The notes beneath the pieces were generated by a model that was given only the letters and a program-made list of their open reading frames with translations, did not search any database and was not told where the DNA came from. From Amylostereum areolatum (Eukaryota > Basidiomycota > Agaricomycetes > Russulales > Stereaceae): 64,000 bases of DNA. Position 1 is the stretch's first letter, and every line of letters begins with the position of its first letter. Positions 19,037 through 29,987 of the stretch are shown piece by piece. The stretch spans positions 62,001 through 126,000 of the forward strand of contig SAXG01000022.1 of assembly GCA_012932865.1 (NCBI GenBank), in the 5' to 3' direction. Position numbers and translations under genes: made by a program.

Positions 19037-21165
19037 TCAAAGATCCTGCGACTTCAGGATATCCTTCAACAGTGCCACTGCCTGCTCCTTACCTTCCGCG
19101 TCCAGATCCTTCAGCTGGCAGGTGATTGCCGCAATGGTTTTGGACGGGTCAGGGGCTGCTTTTGCAGTGGGCAAAGCCATGCTCGCTGGTGGGGGAGAGG
19201 TCTTGGATCCAGTCTCCACTGTGCCCACCCGTCGCGCACTTGAGTCACGGTTGGGGCAGTCACGGGAGACGTGACCAGCTTGTCGGCACATGAAACACTT
19301 GCCTTCACACATCATCTTGGCCCGTTCATAATCTGTCAGCTTTGCAGGGCGGGTCATGGTGTTGGTGAAGGCGCCGACTCGGCGCGATGAGGAGTTGTTG
19401 GCAGAACCGTTTGAGGTGAGCGCGACAGCCCCCTTGGACTGACTGCTCTTCCTCTCCGGGTTTTCTTCAAGCCATTGGTGGTTGATACAGTGGGCGCGCT
19501 CCTTCCACTCTGCGAGGTTGGTGGGGAATGGGTACGGCTGGGCCACCTGCTTGCCAAGGTCATGCTGAAGTCCCTTCTTGAAAAAGTGGATTAGTGCCTC
19601 GTCATCATACCCCGATATGGTTTCCAGCATCTCGAACTCGGTGATAAAGTCAGTGATGTCCCGGGTGGTCATTGTGAGCTCGTTGATCTTATGTTGAGCC
19701 TCTGTCTTTGGATTAACAGGCACGAAGTCTTTACTAAACCTCTCGAAGAGCTCTTTGTAGGTGCTGTAGTGGAGCATCGGGGGCTTGAGGCCGAGGGCTT
19801 TGGTGTCTTCCTTCCTATCTTCGTCGTCAAAGAGCTCCATGCGGCGATGCGTGGCCCAGGCTTTTGCTGTGTCGTCCTCCATTACGCTGAGGAGGAGCAT
19901 CATCTTGGCATTATTTGTGGCATAAACATCCTTGTTAACGCGCAGGAACATACAGAGCTCAAGGGAGAACCGGAGGGTGTCGTGTCTATCGCCTTTGAAT
20001 GGCTTTCGCTTGGGGCCGATCTCCCGCTTGGAGACGGCAGGTTTGGATTCGGCGTCGGACATCTTGTCAGAGGGGAGGGGGACGGTGAGGGATTGGGCGA
20101 GTTCTTGATCAAGGTGGTGTAGGGTTTCTTGTTGGTATTCTTCTGCTTCTTCAACTTCTTCCTCAACTTGTTTTGCAACAAGGAAGTTGGCGGGGGTGAG
20201 AAATTGCTCGTTATGATGCCACGACCAGTGATCTTGGATGGGACTAAATGAAGTGGGCTGCCACTTAACTACTGATCGTCCTATGGGCGTACCACTTCCT
20301 AGTTGTGTCATTGTAGTTGATCCCTTCTGGGACCTCGACTACAGCACGTCGACAGGGTGGGGGCGAGTTGGTAGGGGGAGGGTTCAGGAAGCGCTGTAGA
20401 ACGTCCGCAGCAGTGGCAAAGTCTGATTCTTCAACGTAGGGTTGCTTGTCGCGGTCATCGAAGTACCAGTCTTGACATTGCGGGTTTGGTTCGTCGTGCT
20501 GCCAACGTACGGATTCCTTAGTCTGCTGCGAGGTGAGGATATAGTATTCTTCGGGACAGTAGTCTCGAAAGACGCCTGGGGGGAAGTTCGGAGTAGGGGG
20601 ATGAGGGACTGTGGAGGACGTGATGATGGTCTGGAAAAAGTCTGCCATGATGGGGCGACGGCCGAGGAGTTTCTTGGTGAGGTAGCCGGCTTTTACTGCC
20701 TGGCGGATCATGTGTTTGTGGTGGCGGCGACGAAGGGTCTTACCCTTGATGGTGAGATGGAGGACTGGGGGCGGGGTAGATTCGGGGGGTCCAGTGGTTG
20801 AACTGGGAGACAGAGGTGAAGCTGGTCTGGAGGATCGGGTTGGGGGCGTTCTGGATGAGGTATGTGTGATAGGTGGGGGCGTGGAGGGTGAACTCAAGGT
20901 GCTCGAGATCTACGTTGATGCACGTAGTGATCCAGGTGTATAGGGCAAGGACAACCATACCATGATCCTTATGCCACCTCCACTCGAAGATGCGGAAGTT
21001 GAGACCATGTGCAGTCCACGGGTCCTTCTTGCAGAGGTTCTGGACAGGGACAAGGCAGTTGACGGTGACAGCGTCAGACCAGGGGTAGGGTAGGGGTGCG
21101 TTGTCTCGGGGGGTGATTGGTTTACCGTCAAATGGGAGGAAGACTGGTACGTTTGGGAGATCCGT
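19037..21165 (-). pseudogene. gag: Gypsy-B Gag, copy 2
   Basis: N-terminal segment 21165 to about 20940 (starting at an ACG codon in CACCACGG context), then frames to 20265, and a long frame 20311-19037: PSDKMSDAESKPAVSKREIG, KPFKGDRHDTLRFSLELCMF, DFITEFEMLETISGYDDEAL, KKGLQHDLGKQVAQPYPFP, and the zinc knuckle CFMCRQAGHVSRDC (CX2CX4HX4C) near the end. It stops at SQDL before a run of nine C's (minus). This is the best view of the Gypsy-B capsid in the window. A few frame breaks make it a pseudogene. Confidence 0.83.
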
Positions 21166-21250
21166 GGTGTAAGGGCTTTTAACATCGTAGAGACAGCAAA
21201 GGTAGATGGGAGGAGAGGTGCGAGGTAGGCATAGGGGTAGACTGTCCAGG

Positions 21251-21618
21251 TGTCAGAAATACAGTTTATGAGACCGATGGGACCACCTAAGTCATGACGA
21301 TGGGAGGAGCGAGAAGAAACAATAGATTCAAGAGTGCTGGGGTCTAGGGTAGTGCAACGTGCGCTACAGTACCGTATGACGAGATGGACAGTCTAAGGAA
21401 AAGGGAAGAGAAACACTGTCATTATATACAAGTGGGAATGATAGTGCAATGCGATGTGATAGTGGTGCAAGCGGGGGGAACAATAAGAAAGGAGTCATGG
21501 GGCGGAGGATGAAGGTCCGGAGCAATGATGTCATAGATAAGGATGCAGAATCCCGCTCGGAAGTCCGGGCAATGATGTTGTTGAAGCATGTAATGCAAGG
21601 GAAAGTCATGCCATGACA
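21251..21618 (-). repeat. Gypsy-B 5' LTR, copy 2, outer end missing
   Basis: 368 bp. The inner end TTCTGACA (minus) is present; homology stops after ccatgac at 21617, about 55 bp before the expected TGTCACGG terminus. The self-priming site follows at its inner side. Confidence 0.85.
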
Positions 21619-23934
21619 GTAGGTACATCATCAGGCACATTACTATAAAAGGTAATTTTCAAATTGCAGCTGCCGCCGGCAGTCTCCTTGCCTGTCCCTT
21701 GACCATCTACCCTTCCCTCCTCGCCACACATCCTAGCCTCTCCCTCTCCCACCACTCATCAACGCCTAGTATAGTTAGAGGACTCATAAGATTCACAAAT
21801 TCATCGCTTCGGGGTGATCTTGAGCTCGACATGTTGTAAGTGGTACTGTTTTTTGCATGTTACCTTGCTCCTAATCTTTAACCATGTCAAGCAGCACCTA
21901 CCCATTGTGTCTCGCACCCGGCCCTTTGACATTCAACCGAGTTATCTCCAATAGATACAAGCTCACCACACAAGCATAGACCAAGATCACCAAGATGTTG
22001 TCCTTTCCTCTTTCACCCAGACAGAGCACATCGGTGGCCCTTCAAGCAGTGGCACTGCACTCGCCATTTTTGAGGAAGAGGGGCCTGGATCGAGAACAGG
22101 CTGTACATGAGGGAGGGAAATATCATGGGCTCTGCTTTCCAGTAAGTGTATTGTTCAATCCAGAGATGCTGAATCAACCAAGGTTGTCCAGTGTGGTAGT
22201 GTCTACGAGGCTTCTCGTAGATCACCCAGGGCATACCCATTACGTACCTAGACCAGTTATCGCTCCCCATCTACCTACATTCCACTCTCTGCCCCTACGG
22301 CCCCCAACGCGGACTTAGCAGCCTGAGTATGCGTGACGCGCGACTCACGTGACTTCCACCAGCCGCGTGTAGATTGGCGCACAGTTCCATCATTTGACAT
22401 CTTTAGCTCTCTCACAGATCCTCCATCTTCACCCCATTCCCCCGCTCCTCCGCCCGCACCGCAAGAACGACCGCAAAAGTCGTCGAGTCCGGCTCCCACA
22501 TGGGCCGTCGACCGCATGATATGTGCCGCACGGCAACAAGGAGAAAGTGGATCAGGATCCAGGTCGGACATCACTTGTTTTGCCTCCGTTGACACGCCAT
22601 CTGCGCCGCACGTCCCCCCTCCTCTGTACGCTCCCTATTTTCTCTCTCATATCTTCTCTGTTCGTTCCCCTCCCTGCATGATACAAAAAAACCCCCAAAC
22701 ATCCGGCCCTTTACAAACTTGCTACATTGCTCCCGTGTCCCTCCTTGTTTCTCCACACACCTTTCTTTCCCTTTTCTCCACCTACTCGTTATCCCTGATC
22801 CGATCGTCAAGGGCGCAGTGCCTCGGCCACGAGGGGCGCGGACCGCCACGCGCAATAACACCAGACGAGGAGCTTGGGACCCTCCCACCATCATCTGCCT
22901 GGCAAGCGGAGCCTTGCTTGCGCGCGGATGTCCGTCAGTAGTCTCGACGCCCTGAGTACCCGAAAGCTGTGGCCTCAACGAGAGGTGAAGGCCCCCAGGT
23001 TTACGGACACTCTCTCACCACCCTTACCTCGATACCACTTTTGCTTCCGTTCATGTTACACATGCCTCGCATCCACGCTCCCTCCGATACCGGCTTGATA
23101 TTCCATTCTCCCTAGGCCCGGACGGCGTAGAAGTACGCGCGCGTCTGATTGGCGGCTCTCACATGTATATCTTACCGCCTTTGAGGCGACGAAACTCGCT
23201 TTTTCTCCCCCCCCATCTTATCCTCTCAGAAAGCCAGCTCCGCCTGCCTGTCCTCGCCCAAGCTCGTCCCTGCTCGCATTGCTCGCCCAAGAACCGACCT
23301 CAAAAACAACATCTATTCACTTCCTATCAAAACCCCTGATTTGCAGTCGCATCGACGCCACCGGTAGCCCACCGAACGGCATCATAAAATGTCGTACGCC
23401 TCCCGCGAACGACGCAGGTGTGTTTCTTGCGCACCCTTCTCTCCCTCGGCACCTTCCGCCCTTTTCTCCCCCACGTGTACTCGCACCAGGTACCTCCCGA
23501 CGAACTGCCCCCGGGTCACGAGCATTTACTCGACCTACCACACCAGCAATATGACATTGGCGTACCTTCATTGGTGCATCCACCAATCTCTCACCTTCAA
23601 GCTCTTCCCCAACAAGCACCACAGAGCCTGACTTCAAGGTGGAGATATCTGTCCTTTCAATGGTGACTCTGGAAAAACCCCTCTTGCAAAACTCCTCTAA
23701 TTAGTGCTAATGTAGCAGATTTGCAGATTTGCAGATTAGAGAACCCCCCATCTAACTAAGCATTCAGTTTGTGCCAAGTTTGCGCAAACCTTGCACAACA
23801 GCCACGCAAAAGTTCACTCATGACCTCATACATCCTGTGGGCCTGCGCTGGTTGCCTATTGCTGCATCACAACACCTGCTTCCCAATATTGTGTGCACCC
23901 CCGCACCGTTTTCCACTGCCCAGATGTCATGAAT
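21619..23934. other. 2.3-kb stretch with no recognisable gene
   Basis: No retroelement motif, long conserved frame or clear inverted end seen. A 31-codon frame at 21885-21980 (MSSSTYPLCLAPGPLTFNRV) looks more protein-like than its surroundings and might be an exon or gene scrap. A 202-codon frame at 22333-22941 is rich in S and P, has a competing frame on the other strand and no family I know. The short repeat agatttgcagatttgcagatt lies near 23716. This may be the only non-repeat sequence of any length in the window. Confidence 0.4.
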
Positions 23935-24381
23935 GGTCTATAATTTTCTTTTACTTTACATTGGTTACACGCTTTAGGACTTATCGACTTATCACCGGTC
24001 CAGCTCCACTTTGTCCCAGACCCGGTTCATCTATATCCTGCCCGGACCCACGTGACTCATCTCGGGCCGGGTCTGACTCCTTTCCCTTGACTCATGCTGT
24101 ACGATACTGACTCATGCTGTGCTCTTTTACATACAACTGCTTACTTATACTAGGTCTGCTTACTGATTGCTGTGTATCGGTTGCTTACCTAAGTCTCTCT
24201 CCTCTTGTGTATATAGAACTCGCTCTCGCTGTACATACTCCTTATCTCGAGCTAGTCAATTCTACTGACTCTGCTCACTTTCCCTTGTTTGTCACTGTGT
24301 CTGATTGGCTCCCCTCCGTCGTTCTCATCTTCTAGTCAGCTGTATTGTAACTTGGTGCTGTTGCACGAGTCATTGCTGACA
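23935..24381 (+). repeat. Gypsy-A 5' LTR, copy 4
   Basis: 447 bp, TGTCATGA to TGCTGACA. TATATAG at 24210 and, 34 bp on, ATCTCGAGCT at 24244-24253, complementary (9 of 10) to the site at 24384-24393. Outer flank ccaga does not recur next to the inner end, as expected for a 5' LTR. Confidence 0.87.
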
Positions 24382-24383
24382 TA

Positions 24384-24393
24384 AGCTCAAGAT
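24384..24393 (+). other. Gypsy-A self-priming primer-binding site
   Basis: AGCTCAAGAT starts two bases after the LTR. The complement of LTR bases 24244-24253 is AGCTCGAGAT; the one mismatch is a CG to CA change. Position and length equal those of the Gypsy-B site. Confidence 0.65.
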
Positions 24394-24646
24394 CTCCTTA
24401 TCCTTGCACCACCCTACGACCGTTCCTACATACTGTAGTGTAGTAGTAGTAGTATCTGTCTGGTACTGACTTCTTTCTTCCCCTGTGCCACCCTAGACCG
24501 TTACTCCTAGAGTACACGACTTGTTACCCTGACATTGTGGTCATGCACATGTATACCAGTGCCGGCTTGACATTTCCCCCGAAACATTACACCTACTCGT
24601 GACTCTCCAACACCAGGAGTTTAAAGCTCAGAGGTGACAGTAGAAG

Positions 24647-25803
24647 GTGCACCTTTGGTGTAGGAAACGAGTAAAAAGGGTGAAAGGAAAGTGGTTTAAG
24701 AAGTCTTTGGGCTTGTGTCCCCTAGACAAAGAGACAGCCAACAGGTCAAGAAGACTGAGGCAGACCGTCTTGCGATTTCATAACAGAACCACCTTCCCTC
24801 GACAAAATCTTCCCTTGCTGCACAGAGTAACCATTTTGGCTGGGGGCTCGTACATAGAAGATTGGTGCTTGCAAGTACAAGGATTCATCCCTATCAGCGA
24901 TGAAGCTATTATCTCCCTTGTAAACGGGTCTAAAGACCCTTGGTCCTGGCACAATTGGAAGGTCGCCCTCACCGTAGAAGAACTCGAAGACTCTGTCATA
25001 GACATCCATTTATACTGTCTCAAGATTGAAGAACAAGGAACCGGAAGCTGCTACATTCACTTCCACCTATACGTCACCTACTGCTACAGACTCGAGCAAC
25101 CCCCAAAGTTCTTCTACACGCCCAACAAGAAAATATCAGTGGACACTTGACACACCCACCGCCTTCTTACACTAGGCAACACCCCCAGTCCCACACCAGA
25201 GCCAGAGGTCATTGACCTCACCCATCTATAAACAAGTCCCTCATTCGGACTCAACGGCTCCGACTCTAGCTCTGACTCTGACACCAATGTCGAGGACAAA
25301 AACTGCTACATATATTCCCTCCTCCTAGGCTTTACTGAACAAGAAGACGACTTCTTTGTCTAACTCGGAGACACCACTGTCGAAGTCACCTTTGTAGCAA
25401 CCCAAACAAGTAGCATCAGTTGGTGCTTCACTGATGGAGACAAACCCAACCTCACCAAAGCCAACTTCAACCTCATTGCTGCCTCTGCCCTACTACCTGT
25501 CACTGATGAAGACTTCTCTGACCTTGACGAGCCAGTCATGGCTGCCCAGTGGATCCGCACTGATCCCCAACCCCCTCTCTCTGCTGAACTTACCAACTGC
25601 ACCAAAATCAGCAGAACATGGAATATTGTCATCGGCCAAACTGGGTCTCCAATTCAACACATGAACAATGGCACAGATAATGCATGGCTCATGAAAGTAA
25701 ATGGCCAATGGGTCGCCATCCCTGCCATGCTCGTCGCTGCCCTCAATCTCACTCCCTCTACGGCCAATGTCACTGCCCCTCCGGTCACTGTCAATGCTCT
25801 TGC
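24647..25803 (+). pseudogene. gag: Gypsy-A Gag N-terminal region
   Basis: Frame 24647-25150 contains PWSWHNWKVALTVEELEDSV and IHLYCLKIEEQGTGSCYIHF, which follows the same pattern as the Gypsy-B Gag N-terminus (NAVTVNCLVPVQNLCKKDPW, HGLNFRIFEWRW, VVLALYVRITTCINVDLE), so a distant homologue is likely. Further pieces (DTNVEDKNCYIYSLLLG, SISWCFTDGDKPNLTKANF) lead to a frame at 25538-25803 (TWNIVIGQTGSPIQHMNNGT, VNGQWVAIPAMLV). Stops separate them. The assignment to Gypsy-A rests on its LTR and primer site upstream. Confidence 0.6.
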
Positions 25804-26173
25804 TGTTAGGGATCGGTCTAGCGACTGGCAGATCATCCGAGTCACCCAAAGAGAGAGAAGAAAGAGGATGGATTGGCAAGAGAGGGTCCAAGTCCAGGTG
25901 TAGGGCCGAAGCAGTCCGTGGGGAACGAAGAGGACGATCTAGGGAAAAGAGACACAGAGGAGAACCTTATATATGTACAGGATCAATGATGCAATAATGG
26001 TGCAAGCGAGAGAATAATAAGGAAAAGGAAGGGGGATGGCAGAGTCCAGAGCAATGATGTCATAGATGGAAAAATAAGAGGAGTCAGGTTGACAACATCA
26101 TGTGATAGGAAATGGAATCATGTGACCAGACACGATGCAGCAAAAAGGGAAAGAATCGAGGTGATCCGTGACA
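25804..26173 (-). repeat. Gypsy-C 3' LTR
   Basis: 370 bp, TGTCACGG to CCTAACA on minus; related to the Gypsy-B LTR in its first bases and around the TATA box (TATATAA). The predicted transcript start AGATCGTCC matches the Gypsy-C primer site seen at 31268-31277. Confidence 0.87.
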
Positions 26174-28042
26174 TTATCCCCTCTTTAAGGCGCACTTTCG
26201 CCGGGAGCGCGAGTTCATCATCCATTGTGGATGCAAGAAATTCAGCCTGGGTCAGACCCAACAATTTTAGTGATCGTGGGGCATTGGGACGGAGGCGGTG
26301 GAACTTAGCGATAGCATCCTTGGCATGCGTTAATGCAGAGGCTGGTCTCCATTCATTCTTAGAGTTGGGGTATCCAAGCCATTTGACGAGGTATTCAATG
26401 CCACATTTGTTGCGTATGGGTCATGAGTTGAGGATGGCTTCAATCTTGTACTCCTCGTCTTCATCAACCAGTTCTGGAGGCGGTTGAGTGAAGTTGGGGC
26501 CATGGGCATCTATCTCTTTATATGCTGAGAGAAGCAAGGCGTGGAAGACAGGGTAGATACACCATTTAGGAGGAAGTTGCAGGCAGTAAGTCACTGGTCT
26601 GAGGACGTCAGTAATGGTAAATGGGCCATGTCATTTTGCTGTGAGCTTAGCTTTTGGACGTGTGGTCTTCAGGTTCTTACCATCCAGCCAGACCTTGTCA
26701 CCGACTTCAAAGTGCACTCCTTCCTGTGTTGAGTTGCCATTGTAGCGCTTCATCAGGTTGCGTGCTGTTTCAAGACTGGCCTGCAATTCTTTGCATATTT
26801 CTTCGAGGTGCTAGAAGTGTTCTTCGACGGCGAGGTTTTTGGAGATGGGGTTGATGGAGGGGATCATTGTCGGCAGAAAACTGTAAAGCAGCTCGAATGG
26901 GGCGCGACCTATAGCTGAATGGACACAAATGTTGTGTGAAAACTTGACGAAGGGGAGATACTTCACCCAGTTGTCCTGCTGATAGTTACAGAATGCCCGA
27001 AGATACTGCTTGAACTCTTGGTTCACCCGTTCGCTTTTACCATCCGTTTGAGGGTGGTACGCTGTGCTCATTGAAGCCTTGATTCTGAGTTTGGCACAAG
27101 TCTCCTGTATAATCTTGCTTGCATACTGTGGGCCACGGTCAGAGATCATCTGTTTCCACAGCCTATAGTGTCGCCACACGCAGTCTAGCAAGACGTCGAT
27201 GGTGCTATTGCTGGTGGTTTTTTTGGTGCACGGTGCAATGCAGATGGCCCTGGAGAGGCAGTCTATGATCATGCAGATAGTGTTGTATCCATCCAAGGGA
27301 GGCAGATCAGTAACAAAGTGTCACAGATTGTCTCAATCCTTTCTCTTTTTGTTGCATCGTGTTCAGTCACATGATTACATTTCCCATCACATGATGTTGT
27401 CAGTCTGACTCCTCTTATCTTTCCATCTATGACATCATCGCTCCGGACTCCGTCCTCCCCCTTCCTTTTTCTTATTGTTCTCTCCTGCTTGCACCATTCT
27501 CACATCATCGATCCTATACATATATAAGGCTCTCCTCTGCGTCCCTTTTCCTTAGATTGTCCTCTTCGTTCCCCACGTACTGCTTTGGCCCTACACCTGG
27601 ACTTGGACCTTCTCCTGCCAATCCATCCTCTTTCTTCTCTCTCTTTGGACGACTTGGGTGATCTGCCAGTTGCTGGACCGATCCCTAACACAAATTCGGT
27701 TGTGATCACCTTGAACAGGCATTCCGGGACGGCATTAGGGATCATGTTGACATGGGGGTGCTGGGGGCAGCTCTTGGTTGCTTGGCAAATAGCACATCCT
27801 TCGATATAGTCGCGTACAAAGACCGACATCCCTGGCCACCAGTATTCTCGACTGAGGAGTTCATACATCTTGTGGCAACCTGGATGTCCTGCCATTGGTG
27901 AGTCGTAGAATGACTTGACAATGTCACGACGTAGCTCAATGTTACAGTTCCTTTTAGGAACATTTATTATGTCATCTTTTTTGGGAGAGGCACAACAATT
28001 TGTGATGCTCAGATGGTTAAGGTTAGGGTTAATCCAATACAA
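26174..28042 (-). pseudogene. pol: Gypsy-C integrase and chromodomain, interrupted
   Basis: 28042-27691: IELRRDIVKSFYDSPMAGHP, REYWWPGMSVFVRDYIEGCA, ending at TTEF. Then a solo LTR. 27318-26811: VTDLPPLDGYNTICMIIDCL, SDRGPQYASKII, YHPQTDGKSERVNQEFKQYL, APFELLYSFLPTMIPSINP. These cover the zinc end and the D,D,E core. Below 26811 broken frames carry a chromodomain (YLVKWLGYPNSK-like, with stops) down to the 3' LTR. The interruption splits the integrase in the middle of the core. Confidence 0.84.
27319..27690 (+). repeat. Gypsy-C solo LTR inside Gypsy-C integrase
   Basis: 372 bp, TGTCACAG to CCTAACA, in opposite orientation to the host element. Flanks CAAAG (27314-27318) and CAAAT (27691-27695) form a 4-of-5 target duplication. 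Removing the LTR and one flank restores the integrase reading frame across TTEF and VTDLP. Confidence 0.9.
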
Positions 28043-28075
28043 TCTGTTTTTTATCCACTTGTACAGTTCTGTACA

Positions 28076-29480
28076 GCCGCTACTACATTTTCCATGAAGG
28101 CTCCCTACAATTCTCTGTACAACTGTTGATAATAGGTCTCACAACTATTGCATGTTCTCTCCTCTACACCTCATATTGTCTCAATACCAACTTTCCAACA
28201 GATGGCAACATTTCTACACTTCTATTCTTCTACACTACAGTCTTGGTTGGTTTTTTTTCCAAGCTACATAAATCTTGCTTATGTTGATCTCTCCTATGAC
28301 TGGCAACCACCGAGTTTTGTTCAGCACGTGCATACCTCCTCATCCACCCTTCACCCTCATCCCCACATCAATTCCTACCCGGTCTTCCCATAGATATGCC
28401 CTCATATGGCATATACACACACAACCTGCATGCTCGTGTGATGCGCGAGCAATGTCGGCCGTGTGTGAGGCCGAGGGGGAGGGGGGGTTCATATCGAGGG
28501 TCAGGGCACGGGCACATGCATTGAGGGTACACATGTGTGCATGTGTGTTGGTGTTGCAAGCAGGTGCGTTTAAGCACGGGCACGCGGGGGTGCATGTTGT
28601 GGGCATGTGGATGCGCAGATGCACAGGTGCGGGCATGTGGGTGCAAGTATTGAAGGCATGAGGGCACCAGTGCGAGTGCACGTATGAGTGCGCATGTGGG
28701 CATTGAGTGCGTGCATGTTGAGGGTGGGGAGGAGTGGGATGTGGGGGACGAGTCGAGGATGAGACAGCGGTGGCAGAGAAACCATTGTGGTTGGCACTGT
28801 TTGCAAGTGATGCCAACAGCAATGAGCTCACACCCTGGCCAATCACAAACGAGGAGGAAATTATTTTCCTCCTCGTTCGTAATTAGTCAGCTTCCCCCGC
28901 TACACCATCCCCTTCCTACACCGCACACCTGTTCACGCAGTGTGTGCACACCTGACTGACATGCCCATGTAACACGCAAGCAGTGGCGGTCAGGCGTGAT
29001 TGTGCAGGTGTTGTGGGCGGGTGGTCGGGGGTGTGTTGCAGGTGTACGCGTGCAGGGGAGAGGACTGCGGCGTGCACGTGTTATGATGTTTTTCAGAGAC
29101 TGTTTTTCAGAGACTGTCTCCGAAAAATGTCATACCAGATGTAGGCAAGGATGCCATCACTTGTGTGATGGCATTCTCGCCCACCTGTGGAAGATGGCAA
29201 TGGGTGGGTGGTGGCGAGGGACAAGGAGCGGGGAAAGCGAGTGCAGGTGGTGGCGAGAGGCGAGGAGGAAGGGAGAAGAAGAGAGGGAAGGAGCGGGGGG
29301 CACACCTAAGGCCCGGGTGTAGCACTCCCCAAAGCGTCTTTGGACGTGGACAAACAGCGTAAGGAGTGGTGGCGGCGACATTAGTGGTGGAGGAGTGTCG
29401 TTGGACGCATTGGGGAGGAGTGGGAGTGGAGGAATGGAGAGTGAGAAGGGAGAAGATGATGGTCGAAAGAAGATAGAGAG
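28076..29480 (+). repeat. GC-rich noncoding repeat, copy 1
   Basis: From about 28076 to 28420 it is similar to the reverse complement of 44143-43700, including actacatttt...gaagg, ctacataaatct, tgttgat and accgagttttgttc. Beyond this both copies become purine-rich degenerate minisatellite, then hairpins. A shared hairpin gatgccatcactt/gtgtgatggcat lies at 29149-29174. No coding frame is supportable. It ends at the Gypsy-B LTR at 29481, as copy 2 ends at the Gypsy-B LTR at 41322. Confidence 0.65.
28848..28877. repeat. Perfect 13-bp hairpin
   Basis: aacgaggaggaaa and tttcctcctcgtt are exact complements with loop ttat, inside the GC-rich repeat. Confidence 0.85.
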
Positions 29481-29904
29481 TGTCACGGATCGCTCCATTT
29501 CTCTCTTTGTTTGCAGACCTCGTACACGCGACACGTCATGGCACATGACTTTCCTTTGCATCACATGCTCCAACGACGTCATTGCCTGGACTTCCGAGCG
29601 GAACCCCGTCCCCTTATCTATGACATCATTGCTCCGGACTTCCGCCCTCCGCCCTATGACTCCTTTCTTATTGTCTCCCCCCGCTCGCACCACTATCGCA
29701 TCGCATCGCACCATCGCTCCTACCCGTATATAAGGACAGTGTTTCTCTTCCCTTTTCCCCAGACTGTCCATCTCGTCGTACAGTACTGTAGTCTGTGTTG
29801 CACTACCCTAGGCTTGACACTCTCGAATCCATTTGTTCTCTCTCGCTCCTCCTATCATCGCGACTTAGGCAGTTCCATCGGTCTCATAAACTACGTTTCT
29901 GACA
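29481..29904 (+). repeat. Gypsy-B 5' LTR, copy 4
   Basis: 424 bp, TGTCACGG to TTCTGACA; the transcript start AGACTGTCCA at 29761-29770 is complementary to the primer site. Confidence 0.92.
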
Positions 29905-29987
29905 CCTGGACAGTCTACCCCTATGCCTACCTCGCACCCCTCTCTCCATCTACCTCTGCCGTCTCTACGACGTTAAAACCTTCCACC

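Larger units (their letters stand above)
17548..21618 (-). mobile_element. Gypsy-B copy 2: LTR, gag, protease, RT start
   Basis: In minus order: 5' LTR truncated at its outer end (21618-21251), gag, protease and the first half of RT, cut at 17548 exactly where the Gypsy-A LTR ends. It is complementary in content to copy 1: it keeps gag, knuckle and protease but lacks RT palm, RNase H, integrase and chromodomain. Confidence 0.86.
23935..25803 (+). mobile_element. Gypsy-A copy 4: 5' LTR, leader and N-terminal gag
   Basis: LTR 23935-24381, self-priming site 24384-24393, leader to about 24646, then Gag-like frames to 25803, where an inverted Gypsy-C LTR cuts it. It supplies the 5' half that the other Gypsy-A copies in the window lack. 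Confidence 0.75.
25804..28075 (-). mobile_element. Gypsy-C: integrase, chromodomain and 3' LTR
   Basis: 3' LTR 25804-26173, a purine tract AAAGAGGGGATAA (minus) touching it, chromodomain and integrase to about 28042, interrupted by its own family's solo LTR at 27319-27690. The 5' parts are missing; at about 28076 a GC-rich repeat begins. Sequence near 27945-28060 is shared with 46661-46790, joined there to Gypsy-A. Confidence 0.83.

Noticed and set aside
22333..22941. 202-codon S/P-rich protein as a host gene
   Set aside because: No family, competing frame on the other strand, no start or splice context that stands out.
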